From NCBI GenBank assembly GCA_944381385.1, contig CALWKZ010000013.1:1-32873 (forward strand): 32,873 nt of DNA. The letters are read 5' to 3'. Both the position numbers and the translations under genes were made by a program. A model generated the notes under the pieces. It saw only the letters and a list, made by a program, of their open reading frames with translations, was not told the origin of the DNA and did no database searches. This stretch comes from an uncultured Anaerotignum sp. Lineage in GTDB: Bacteria; Bacillota; Clostridia; Lachnospirales; Anaerotignaceae. Below, one piece after another: positions 6,823 through 14,316 of the stretch. Each line of letters begins with the position of its first letter. Within the stretch, counting starts at the first letter, position 1.

Positions 6823-7845
6823 TCAGTCCGCCCCCTTTCCGCTCTCCAGCACAATCCCATGGGCAATGCCGGGAATGGTAAGCCCCTGCTGCACGGAAGT
6901 GGTGCTCAGAAGCGCTCCTGTAGGCACAAACAGCATCCGCCGGATCTCTCCCCGCCGCAGCTTGGGATAAAAATATCCGGCAAAGGTCACAGCGGAGCAG
7001 GCACAGCCGCTGCCGCCGGCGTGGACGTCCTGCTTTTGCGGATCATAGACCAATATGCCGCAGTCCGTGTATCTTTCGTCCATAGGGAAGCCTTCCTTTG
7101 CCAGCAGCTCCGCCGCCAGATCGCGGCCGATCCTCCCCAGATCCCCGGTAACGATATAATCATAATCCTCCGGCCTGCGGTTCGTCTCCCGCAGATGCGC
7201 GGCAATGAGCGCCGCCGCCGCAGGCGCCATAGCCGCCCCCATATGGTTGGCGTCCTTGATGCCCAGATCCACGATCTTTCCTGTGGTGATCTCTCGGATC
7301 ACCGGCCCTTCGCCCTTTCGGGAAAGCACCGCGGCGCCGGCTCCCGTAACGGTCCGGGCGGAAACCGGCGGCCGCTGGATGCCCAAAGGCAGCGGAAAGC
7401 GGAATTGTTTTTCCGCAGAACAGAAATGGCTGGATGCCCCTGCCAAAACCTGCTCCGCAAAGCCGCCGTCAATAAGCATCGCCCCCAGGCTCATGGTCTC
7501 TCCCATAGTAGAGCATGCGCCGAAAACGCCAAAGCAGGGAATCGAAAAATCCTTGATGCCAAAGGTCGTGCCGATGCATTGGTTCAAAAGATCCCCGCAG
7601 AACACATAATCCATATCCCCCATGGTATGCCCAGATTTCTGCACAGCCCGTTCCATAGCCTCCCGTACAAAATGGCTTTCCGCCTTTTCCCAGCTGTCCT
7701 CGCCAAACAAAGCATCCTGCACAATCCGGTCAAAGCATTCTCCCAGAGGGCCTTCTCCTTCCATCTTTCCCGCCACAGCAGCGGCGGCAGTCACCGCGAC
7801 AGGCCGTTCCAGACGCACTGTCTGGGGCCCCAATCGTTTTCCCAT
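6823..7845 (-). CDS. spoVAD: Stage V sporulation protein AD (SpoVAD)
   Basis: The 340-residue soluble protein has a thiolase-like fold (for example GACSTMGE around residue 131 and CGILVYDPQKQDVHAGGSGC near residues 260-280). SpoVAD is the subunit of the SpoVA complex that binds dipicolinic acid during its uptake into the forespore. The ATG at 7845 is preceded by AGGTGAGG and lies 4 bp after the spoVAC stop. The length and start, including MGKRLGPQTVRL, are normal for the family. It sits centrally in the three-gene spoVA operon typical of Clostridia, which lack the spoVAA/AB/AF genes of Bacillus. Confidence 0.97.
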   Translation of the reverse strand: MGKRLGPQTVRLERPVAVTAAAAVAGKMEGEGPLGECFDRIVQDALFGEDSWEKAESHFVREAMERAVQKSGHTMGDMDYVFCGDLLNQCIGTTFGIKDFSIPCFGVFGACSTMGETMSLGAMLIDGGFAEQVLAGASSHFCSAEKQFRFPLPLGIQRPPVSARTVTGAGAAVLSRKGEGPVIREITTGKIVDLGIKDANHMGAAMAPAAAALIAAHLRETNRRPEDYDYIVTGDLGRIGRDLAAELLAKEGFPMDERYTDCGILVYDPQKQDVHAGGSGCACSAVTFAGYFYPKLRRGEIRRMLFVPTGALLSTTSVQQGLTIPGIAHGIVLESGKGAD

Positions 7846-7849
7846 ATCC

Positions 7850-8299
7850 TCACCTGCCCAACAAATAATAAATGACGCCCACCACCATAGAGGTCAGCGT
7901 ACCATAAACAATGACGGGCCCAGCGATCAGAAACATTTTAGCCGCCATGCCCAGCACCATTCCTTCTTTTTTAAACTCAATGGCGGGAGACACCACAGAA
8001 TTGGCAAAGCCCGTAATGGGCACTTCCGTTCCCGCGCCACAGTGTTTCCCCAGCCTGCCATAAATCCCCAGCGCCGTCAGCACCGCCGACAGGCCGATCA
8101 GCGTCACGGAAACCAGCAAACCGCATTCCTCTTCCGTCCAGCCCATAGAAAAATACCAATGACGGAACATCTGCCCCAAGGTACAGATAGCTCCGCCGGA
8201 TAAAAAAGCAAACAGGCAGTTTTTCCCTATAGGGCTTTTGGGGGAAGTCCGCTCCACCATTTTTGCGTATTCCTGTTTTGTGCGTTCGTTCGCTTCCAC
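7850..8299 (-). CDS. spoVAC: Stage V sporulation protein AC (SpoVAC)
   Basis: The 149-residue membrane protein has four hydrophobic segments after a polar N-terminus. Family hallmarks include FLSGGAICTLGQMFRHWY (about residues 33-50) and GTEVPITGFANSVVSPAIEFK. In B. subtilis SpoVAC is a mechanosensitive channel-type subunit for dipicolinic acid. The start is a GTG at 8299, chosen because GAGGTGA lies at correct spacing and no upstream ATG is in frame nearby. It is the first gene of the spoVAC-AD-AE operon, driven by a sigma-G-like promoter 30-59 bp upstream, so expression is expected in the forespore. Confidence 0.96.
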   Translation of the reverse strand: MEANERTKQEYAKMVERTSPKSPIGKNCLFAFLSGGAICTLGQMFRHWYFSMGWTEEECGLLVSVTLIGLSAVLTALGIYGRLGKHCGAGTEVPITGFANSVVSPAIEFKKEGMVLGMAAKMFLIAGPVIVYGTLTSMVVGVIYYLLGR

Positions 8300-8328
8300 A
8301 AAACTTCACCTCTCTTTTTCTTCTCAGG

Positions 8329-8358
8329 TAGTATGCGCTTTTTTCCCGTTTTTCTTGC
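8329..8358 (-). promoter_or_regulatory. Sigma-G-like forespore promoter of spoVAC-AD-AE
   Basis: On the - strand GCAAG (complement of 8354-8358), an 18-base spacer and CATACTA (complement of 8329-8335) agree with the sigma-G pattern GHATR-N18-CATNHTA, apart from one -35 base. Position and operon content support the call. Confidence 0.65.
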
Positions 8359-8377
8359 ATATAGGATTCTCTTTCAC

Positions 8378-8428
8378 AAAAAAAGAAGAAACAAATACCG
8401 CCCGATCCGGTATCTGTTCCTTCTTTCT
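8378..8428 (-). terminator. Terminator downstream of fba
   Basis: On the - strand a long stem (complement of about 8412-8428 with 8384-8400, core ATACCG/CGGTAT) is followed by a seven-base T run (complement of 8378-8384). It ends the leftward aldolase transcript before the spoVA promoter. Confidence 0.8.
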
Positions 8429-8548
8429 TTGTAATCATTCTATGGTTTGTCTCTCCTGCCGCAAAAGGGCCCGAAGGCCATGGAGGTCAAATAAGCGGCG
8501 GGAATTATGTCCAAAGTAAGGTATCAAAAAGGTTTTTACACAAAATGG

Positions 8549-9496
8549 TTATTTCATGGAGTCTGTGGAGCCGATCACGTTTTTGATCTTGCCTTCCACC
8601 AAAGAGGTAATCAGGTCCCTGCCATCGCCCAGATAGCTTCTGGGGTCAATGCCGGAAGGATTTTCCGCCAGGGACTTCCGCACGGCCGCAGTCATGGCCA
8701 GACGCAGGTCTGTATCCATATTGATCTTGCAGACTGCCATGGATGCCGCCTTACGCAGCATTTCCGCGGGTATGCCCTTTGCGCCGTCGATCTTGCCGCC
8801 GTAAGCATTGCACATTTCCACACTCTTCTGATCTACCGAAGATGCGCCGTGAAGTACGATGGGATAATGATGGAATCCCGCTTCCTCCAGCTTTTTGGTG
8901 ATGGTCTCCAGCCGTTCAAAATCCAGCTTTGCCTCGCCTTTGAATTTATAGGCGCCGTGGCTGGTGCCAATGGCCACCGCCAGAGAATCTACACCGGTAC
9001 GTTTCACAAAATCTACAGCCTGGTCAGGGTCTGTAAATGTAGCGTTTTTGGCGTCTACCTTCACATCATCCTCTATCCCGGCCAGCTTGCCCAGCTCCGC
9101 TTCTACTACCACGCCTCTGGCATGGGCATAGTCTACGATTTCTTTTGTTTTCGCCACATTTTCCTCATAGTCATAATGGGAACCATCAAACATGATGGAA
9201 GTAAAACCGTAGTCGATACAGTCACGGCAAGTCTCGAAATCCGGGCCGTGATCCAGATGCAGGGCAATATCCAGCCCTGTTTCCGCTACTGCCGCCTCTA
9301 CCATAGCCCGCAGATATTTGGGATGGGCATAGTTTAAGGCCCCTTTGGAAACCTGTAGGATCACTGCGGAGTTCTGTCTTTTGGCAGCCTCCACAACACC
9401 CTGTACGATCTCCATATTGTTGATATTGAAAGCGCCGATGGCGTAACCGCCCTGAAACGCTTTTTCAAACATGTCCTTTGTTGTCACCAAAGCCAT
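8549..9496 (-). CDS. fba: Class II fructose-bisphosphate aldolase
   Basis: The 315-residue zinc enzyme cleaves fructose 1,6-bisphosphate to DHAP and glyceraldehyde 3-phosphate; many class II members also accept sedoheptulose 1,7-bisphosphate. D82 and H83 lie in ALHLDHG. Other family motifs are FDGSHYDYEEN, EAELGKLAGIEDD, GTSHGAYKF, LHGASSV and NMDTDLRLA. The start is ATG 9496 behind GAGAGGTG, dropping ten in-frame residues upstream. It is the last gene of the leftward carbohydrate cluster, 206 bp after the GntR gene, and is followed by a terminator. Clustering with phosphofructokinase and transketolase is unusual and suggests a pentose-related role in addition to, or instead of, bulk glycolysis. 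Confidence 0.96.
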   Translation of the reverse strand: MALVTTKDMFEKAFQGGYAIGAFNINNMEIVQGVVEAAKRQNSAVILQVSKGALNYAHPKYLRAMVEAAVAETGLDIALHLDHGPDFETCRDCIDYGFTSIMFDGSHYDYEENVAKTKEIVDYAHARGVVVEAELGKLAGIEDDVKVDAKNATFTDPDQAVDFVKRTGVDSLAVAIGTSHGAYKFKGEAKLDFERLETITKKLEEAGFHHYPIVLHGASSVDQKSVEMCNAYGGKIDGAKGIPAEMLRKAASMAVCKINMDTDLRLAMTAAVRKSLAENPSGIDPRSYLGDGRDLITSLVEGKIKNVIGSTDSMK

Positions 9497-9540
9497 TGCA
9501 AAACACCTCTCTCTTTCTGCTGTCATTCGCCTGTTTTATC

Positions 9541-9604
9541 CGCGGCGTATATTCCCCGCCTTCGCGGCAGAGGAAGTTCGGCAGTTACGCCGCGTCTTTT
9601 CCGG
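9541..9604. repeat. GC-rich nested inverted repeat in the gntR-fba gap
   Basis: CGCGGCGTA (9541-9549) and TACGCCGCG (9596-9604) are exact reverse complements around a centre that holds a smaller stem (CCGCC/GGCGG type, about 9557-9570). No T run follows on the - strand, so it is not an ordinary terminator for gntR. It may structure or stabilise the 5' end of the fba message. The 206-bp gap otherwise shows only the fba ribosome binding site. Confidence 0.5.
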
Positions 9605-9702
9605 CATTGTCCCTCCTCAGCAAAGGCAGAACATTTTTCCATATCTCCCCAAAAATTTTCCGGATACGGTACAGAAAGGCTCTTTGTTGGCTGATCCATC
9701 CA

Positions 9703-10437
9703 TCAATGATCTTCGTAGGTCAATTTATCGTACAAATAACTGTTGTGGATCACTTCTTCGATCCGGTCGTAGTCACAGTCCCGGACCACTTCGTAAATGT
9801 CCTTATGCACCCGCAGCAGATCCTCCTTGAACTGGTTTTCCAGCACATGGGTCACTGTGCGCAGGCGCAGGCTGTACGTCAGGGTACGCACCACAGAGTT
9901 GATTTTAAACATCAGGGAGTTGTGGATCATTTCGGAGATGGTATCATGAAAATCGTTGTCTGCCTGGAATACCTTCAGGATATCCTGCGGTTCCGCCTGG
10001 ATCTCGGATTCCAGCACACAGTATTTTTCATAGAGTTTTTCCACATCCTCCTGGGTCCGTTTTTTCAGAGCGGAACGGATAATGCTCTGCTCCATAAATT
10101 CACGGAATTCCTTCAGCTCTGTATATGAATCGTCCTCGTTCAATATGATGCCATAGATCATAGGGTCGATCATGGAGTCCGTAAAGCCGCTTCTGACGAA
10201 GGTGCCGTCTGCCCTCCTAATCTCCAAAACGCCTAAATATACCAATATCTTAATGGCCTCCCGAATGGAGTTGCGTCCTACGCCGAAGGTTTCGGACATT
10301 TCCAGCTCCGTCGGGATCTTATCCCCCGGCTTCAGCGCGCCGGTCAGCATTGCTTCCGTCAGCCGGTCAATGACCTGCTGTACCACCGATTCTTTCTGGA
10401 TCGGTTTCAAACCGATTTCTTTTGACTTTGTTGCCAT
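9703..10437 (-). CDS. GntR-family regulator, FadR/FCD subfamily
   Basis: The 244-residue protein has an N-terminal winged HTH (residues about 12-78, including GDKIPTELEMSETFGVGRNS and SIREAI) and an all-helical FCD ligand domain (about 95-235). Probable metal or ligand residues of FCD proteins are visible in DNDFHD, RVHKDIYE and EVIHNSYLYD. FCD regulators typically bind sugar acids, keto acids or related carboxylates. It sits between pfkA and fba within the TRAP/transketolase cluster and has its own promoter, so it is the best candidate regulator of the cluster. The inverted repeat at the dctP promoter may be its operator. Repressor action is the family default, not shown here. Confidence 0.93.
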   Translation of the reverse strand: MATKSKEIGLKPIQKESVVQQVIDRLTEAMLTGALKPGDKIPTELEMSETFGVGRNSIREAIKILVYLGVLEIRRADGTFVRSGFTDSMIDPMIYGIILNEDDSYTELKEFREFMEQSIIRSALKKRTQEDVEKLYEKYCVLESEIQAEPQDILKVFQADNDFHDTISEMIHNSLMFKINSVVRTLTYSLRLRTVTHVLENQFKEDLLRVHKDIYEVVRDCDYDRIEEVIHNSYLYDKLTYEDH

Positions 10438-10511
10438 ATACTTTCAACCTGCCTTTATTTCCTATCATTCACTTTATGATATTTTCTTCAAAATACGATT
10501 TAACCACACCT

Positions 10512-10540
10512 ATTATATATGAATTTCCCCGTATTCTCAA
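10512..10540 (-). promoter_or_regulatory. Promoter of the GntR regulator gene
   Basis: On the - strand TTGAGA (complement of 10535-10540), exactly 17 bases, then TATAAT (complement of 10512-10517). A leader of about 70 bases follows. A 7-3-7 AT-rich palindrome (10565-10581) at the pfkA stop codon lies just upstream and may be a weak terminator or an operator. Confidence 0.75.
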
Positions 10541-10580
10541 CATTATCTCACAAAGTTGTGCTGAAAACAAAGCATTTGTT

Positions 10581-11546
10581 TCACTTGGATATGTTCCGGC
10601 AGATCTCCAGAAGATCAAAATCAATATCTTTTTTCATGGCAAGGGCTTCCTTGATATCAAAATCCACCACCTGATCCCGCTGGATGGCCACTACTCTGTT
10701 GGCAATGCCTTTTCGCAGCAGCTCCACGGCGTAATTCCCCATTTTCGCCGCGTAGACACGGTCCAGCATGGTCGGCGTGCCGCCTCTCTGGATATGGCCC
10801 AATATGGTGATGCGGGAATCTACGCCAGTCCGTTCCATAATGGTTTCCGCCATCTGCTGCAAGTTAATTTTACAGCCCTCCGAGACCACAATGATATGGT
10901 GGGTCTTGCCTTGTTCCTTCCGTTCCAAAATATTCCGGCAGACATCCTCTTCCACATCAAAAGCCGCTTCCGGTACCAGCACATCGGCCGCCCCCACGGC
11001 CAGACCTACATCCAGTGCCAGAAAGCCCGCATTTCTGCCCATGACCTCGATGATACTGCATTTTTCGTGGCTGCGGGCCGTATCCCGCAGGCGGTCGATG
11101 GCTTCTACCGCCACATTGCAGGCCGTATCGAAGCCGATGGTATAATCCGTACATTTGATATCATTGTCAATGGTGCCGGGAATCCCAACGGTAGGCAGTC
11201 CCGCGGCACAAAGTTTCTCTGCCGCGGCGAAGGAACCATCCCCACCGATGACCACCAGGCCCTCCAGCCCCAGCTCTTTTGCCTTTTCCACCGCCATTTC
11301 TATGCCCTCTTGAGAGAACATTTCCTGGCATCTGGCCGTATACAGCACCGTGCCCCCTTCTTTGACGATGCAGGAGACCGCGTTGCTGTCCAGAGGGACG
11401 GTATCTTCATGAAGCAGTCCCTGATAGCCCCGGTGGATGCCGATGACCTCCATGCCGTCGTGGCAGGCTGTGCGTACAGCGGAACGGATGGCCGCGTTCA
11501 TTCCCGGCGCGTCTCCGCCGCTGGTCAAAATTCCAATGGTTTTCAT
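10581..11546 (-). CDS. pfkA: ATP-dependent 6-phosphofructokinase
   Basis: The 321-residue product is a full-length PfkA, converting fructose 6-phosphate and ATP to fructose 1,6-bisphosphate. Numbering coincides with E. coli PfkA: TSGGDAPGMNAAIRS (8-22), GGDGS (101-105) and PGTIDND (123-129). Later motifs are EVMGRNAG, VPEAAFD and GHIQRGG. Glycine at position 104 marks the ATP-using type; PPi enzymes carry aspartate there. The start is ATG 11546 behind GGAGGG. It stands without the pyruvate kinase gene usual in Firmicutes, downstream of a split transketolase and an SDR gene. Phosphorylation of sedoheptulose 7-phosphate is a reasonable additional activity, known for some PFKs, but cannot be read from the sequence. 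Confidence 0.96.
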   Translation of the reverse strand: MKTIGILTSGGDAPGMNAAIRSAVRTACHDGMEVIGIHRGYQGLLHEDTVPLDSNAVSCIVKEGGTVLYTARCQEMFSQEGIEMAVEKAKELGLEGLVVIGGDGSFAAAEKLCAAGLPTVGIPGTIDNDIKCTDYTIGFDTACNVAVEAIDRLRDTARSHEKCSIIEVMGRNAGFLALDVGLAVGAADVLVPEAAFDVEEDVCRNILERKEQGKTHHIIVVSEGCKINLQQMAETIMERTGVDSRITILGHIQRGGTPTMLDRVYAAKMGNYAVELLRKGIANRVVAIQRDQVVDFDIKEALAMKKDIDFDLLEICRNISK

Positions 11547-11618
11547 ACTATCCCTCCGTGAAATGTTCCGCGGGCAGCCTGGCTTTGTCTGCTGACTGCC
11601 CGCCATGGTCGCTGTTTC

Positions 11619-12377
11619 TTAGTCCATATGAGAACCGCCGTTGATGTCGATTTCTTCCCCTGTGATGTAGCTTGCTTCTTTGGATGCCAGGAATACGATG
11701 GCATTGGCCACTTCCTGCGTTTCGCCGGGGCGGCCCATAGGGATGCCGTCGATGACTTTATCCGCGTCTGCCTTAGGCAGGGATTTCCAGATCTCTGTGT
11801 TGATCAGGCCGGGGCATACACAGTTGATGGTTACGCCGTCAGCGGAAATTTCTCTGGCCAGGTTTTTGGAGAAGCCCAGCACTGCCGCTTTGGATGCGGA
11901 GTAATGTGCGCCGCCGAATACACCGCCGCCTCTTTTGCCGGATACGGAGGACAGATTGACGATTCTGCCGTATTTTGCGGCTCTCATCGGTTTCATGCAG
12001 GCCTGTGTGCACAGGAACAGACCAAACATATTGACTTCAAAAATGCGTCTCATGTCTTCCAGTGTCATATCCTCCACAGTTACCTTCTGGGAAATGCCGG
12101 CATTGTTAATCAGCACGTCGATGCGGCCGAATTTGTCCATAATGGTCTTTACCATATTGTCTACGGATGCCTTGTCTGTTACATTCAGCTCGATGCCAAA
12201 AGCCTTTCCTCCTTCCGCTTCGATCTCTTTTACAGTATTGGCAATGCCTTCGGTGTTCATGTCCGCAATTACAACGGTACCGCCCTGTGCCGCAAAGGTT
12301 TTGGCGATGGTTTTGCCGATGCCCTTGGGAGAACCGCTGCCTGTAACGATGATGACCTGTCCATTAAAATCCAACAT
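11619..12377 (-). CDS. Short-chain dehydrogenase/reductase (SDR), substrate unknown
   Basis: The 252-residue classical SDR has the cofactor loop TGSGSPKGIG (12-21), D39 after the second strand (favouring NAD), NNAG (91-94), catalytic S143/S144 region, Y159 and K163 (YSASK), and the C-terminal ITGEEIDINGGSHMD. It resembles the gluconate 5-dehydrogenase, polyol dehydrogenase and FabG-like group. A strong AAAGGAGG precedes the ATG. It lies between tktC and pfkA in a TRAP/transketolase cluster, so oxidation or reduction of a sugar acid, polyol or related compound to a transketolase substrate is likely. A motif resembling the dctP operator lies just upstream. A fatty-acid role (FabG) is unlikely from context. 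Confidence 0.92.
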   Translation of the reverse strand: MLDFNGQVIIVTGSGSPKGIGKTIAKTFAAQGGTVVIADMNTEGIANTVKEIEAEGGKAFGIELNVTDKASVDNMVKTIMDKFGRIDVLINNAGISQKVTVEDMTLEDMRRIFEVNMFGLFLCTQACMKPMRAAKYGRIVNLSSVSGKRGGGVFGGAHYSASKAAVLGFSKNLAREISADGVTINCVCPGLINTEIWKSLPKADADKVIDGIPMGRPGETQEVANAIVFLASKEASYITGEEIDINGGSHMD

Positions 12378-12415
12378 AATATTTTCCTCCTTTAGAATCG
12401 TCTAATATCTTCTTA

Positions 12416-12429
12416 TATATAGTATGTAC
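12416..12429. promoter_or_regulatory. Candidate operator motif before the SDR gene
   Basis: On the - strand the 12-base core TACATACTATAT here matches TACGTACTATGT (17206-17217) in the dctP operator region, apart from two A/G differences. It lies in the 77-bp gap between tktC and the SDR gene, where a secondary promoter or repressor site would be expected. No convincing -35/-10 pair accompanies it. Confidence 0.4.
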
Positions 12430-12454
12430 TTTGTTAAACATATGATGTTGGAGC

Positions 12455-13393
12455 TTATAAAGAATGTAGTTCCTTTGCTGTTGCCACAATATTTTCTACA
12501 GTGATACCATTGATGGCCAGCAGTCTTTCATAAGGCGCAGACTGACCGAACTGGTCCTGGATACCGATACGTTTTACAATACCTTTGCCCTTTTCCGCCG
12601 CTACTTCACAGACTGCGCTGCCCAGGCCATTGAGGATATTGTGGTCCTCTACGGTGATGATCTTGCCGATCTGATCCACACAGTAGTTTACTTCTTCCAC
12701 ATCCAGCGGTTTGATGGTATGCATATCCACTACTCTTACCTGGATACCTTCCTTTGCCAGTTCTTCCGCCGCTTTCAGCGCCAGAACCACTGTATCGCCG
12801 TTGGCAATGATGGCAACATCCTTGCCTTCCTTCAGCAGATTTGCCTTGCCAATCACAAATTCCGCGGATTCGTCATAAATCACAGGGATCGCGTCTCTGG
12901 TAAAACGCAGGTAGCAGGGGCCGTACATTTCTGCCGCTGCCGCTGTCAATTTCTTAGCCGCTACATAGTCCGCAGGCATTACCACCGTCATATTGGGGAT
13001 GGTACGCAGAACGCCCATGTCCTCAATGCTCTGATGGCTGGCGCCGTCGTTGGCCGGTGTTACGCCGCCGTGGGAGCAGGCGATCTTTACATTCAGGTTG
13101 GGATAACAGATTTCCTGACGGATCATCTCACACATTCTCAGGGAACCGAATACGGCGTATGTTACTACAAAGGGAATCTTGCCGCAGGTTGCCATGCCGG
13201 CAGCCACACCGGCGCCGTTCTGCTCCGCAATGCCTACGTTGATATGCTGCTTAGGCAGCTGTTTTACAAATTCCCCTGTTTTGCAGGATTTACCGATATC
13301 AATATCAATGACACAAATGTCTTTATTCTGTTTGCCCAGTGCTACGATCTCTTCGCCAAAGCCCTCTCTGGTCGCTTTCTTTACTTCACTCAT
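12455..13393 (-). CDS. Transketolase, C-terminal half (Pyr and C-terminal domains)
   Basis: The 312-residue product corresponds to the second half of transketolase. The catalytic glutamate that activates thiamine diphosphate is E57 (NVGIAEQNG). It is followed by the aromatic cofactor pocket (TYAVFGS), the HGGVTPANDGASHQ stretch and the C-terminal domain (VVDMHTIKPLD, VEDHNILNGLGSAV). It must pair with the upstream half to be active, transferring a two-carbon ketol unit between sugars. The start is ATG 13393 behind AAGGAG, rather than an earlier in-frame start that overlaps the upstream gene. Split transketolases occur in central pentose metabolism and in special pathways (for example apulose 4-phosphate or sulfosugar breakdown), so the natural substrate is open. 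Confidence 0.94.
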   Translation of the reverse strand: MSEVKKATREGFGEEIVALGKQNKDICVIDIDIGKSCKTGEFVKQLPKQHINVGIAEQNGAGVAAGMATCGKIPFVVTYAVFGSLRMCEMIRQEICYPNLNVKIACSHGGVTPANDGASHQSIEDMGVLRTIPNMTVVMPADYVAAKKLTAAAAEMYGPCYLRFTRDAIPVIYDESAEFVIGKANLLKEGKDVAIIANGDTVVLALKAAEELAKEGIQVRVVDMHTIKPLDVEEVNYCVDQIGKIITVEDHNILNGLGSAVCEVAAEKGKGIVKRIGIQDQFGQSAPYERLLAINGITVENIVATAKELHSL

Positions 13394-13431
13394 TCTCCAT
13401 TCTCCTTTCCAGATTCCATCTGTTACGGGTA

Positions 13432-14265
13432 TCAAACCAGCTGCGCGTCCAATTCCTTCATTGCCTGCGCGTATTCCTCGTCATTAGGTGCAACGCCGTG
13501 CCATCCGCAGACATTTTCCATGTAAGAAACGCCTTTACCTTTTACGGTGTGGCCGAAAATGCATTTAGGCTTGCCGTTTTTGGAAGCTCTGATCTTATCC
13601 AGCGTATCTACGATCTGCTGCATATCGTTACCGTCGATCTCGTAGCTTTCAAAGCCGAAGGCCTCGAATTTTCTGCCAAGATGGATATTGGGCATGACCT
13701 CATCGCAAGTACCGTCCAGCTGCAAGTTATTATCATCCACAAATACGATCAGGTTATCCAGCTGGTACTTATTGGCTGTCTGCGCCGCTTCCCAGATCTC
13801 GCCTTCCTGGGCTTCGCCGTCGCCTACCACAACGAAAGCGCGGTAGTCCTTGCCGTCCATTTTCGCACACAGCGCCATACCTACGGCACAAGCCAGGCCT
13901 TGGCCCAGGGAGCCAGTGGAAATATCAATGCCAGGGCATTTTTTCATATCCGGATGGCCCTGGAGGATGGAGCCTTCTTTTCTGAGGGTATGGAGTTCCG
14001 CCTCGGGGAAGTAACCCAGTGTTCCCAGCGCCGCGTACTGGATAGGGCACACATGGCCTTTGGAAAGTACGAAACGGTCTCTGTCCTCCCATTTCGGGTT
14101 CTTGGGATCAATATTCATTTCTCTGAAATAGCAGGCCGCTACAAAATCCGCCGCGGAAAGAGAGCCGCCGGGATGTCCGGACTGCGCCTCATAGATCATA
14201 GTGACCGCTTTTTTGCGCAGGTCTGTGGCAATGTTTTTCAACTCGTGTACATTTACATTTTTCAT
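13432..14265 (-). CDS. Transketolase, N-terminal half (ThDP-binding domain)
   Basis: The 277-residue product carries the pyrophosphate domain of transketolase. It has SGHPGGSLSAAD (29-40), SKGH (68-71), GSLGQGLACAVGMA (118-131) and the thiamine diphosphate/Mg motif from GDG (148-150) to NN (179-180), then a conserved HTVKGKG. AGGGGTGG precedes the ATG. It lies 38 bp upstream of the C-terminal half and 51 bp downstream of the TRAP permease gene, all in one direction. No transaldolase, pentose-phosphate isomerase or sugar kinase accompanies it within the window. The pair therefore either supplements a chromosomal transketolase or serves the compound taken up by the TRAP transporter. Confidence 0.95.
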   Translation of the reverse strand: MKNVNVHELKNIATDLRKKAVTMIYEAQSGHPGGSLSAADFVAACYFREMNIDPKNPKWEDRDRFVLSKGHVCPIQYAALGTLGYFPEAELHTLRKEGSILQGHPDMKKCPGIDISTGSLGQGLACAVGMALCAKMDGKDYRAFVVVGDGEAQEGEIWEAAQTANKYQLDNLIVFVDDNNLQLDGTCDEVMPNIHLGRKFEAFGFESYEIDGNDMQQIVDTLDKIRASKNGKPKCIFGHTVKGKGVSYMENVCGWHGVAPNDEEYAQAMKELDAQLV

Positions 14266-14316
14266 AATGTTCCACCCCTTATGTGATTTATATGATTGGA
14301 TATGGTTTAGCTTTTT

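Noticed and set aside
10581-11546. Pyrophosphate-dependent phosphofructokinase
   Set aside because: The motif is GGDGS with glycine at position 104, as in ATP-dependent enzymes; PPi enzymes have aspartate there.
11619-12377. FabG (3-oxoacyl-ACP reductase) call for the SDR gene
   Set aside because: Asp39 favours NAD, the C-terminal tail is of the sugar/polyol type, and no fatty-acid gene is near. Carbohydrate context is stronger.
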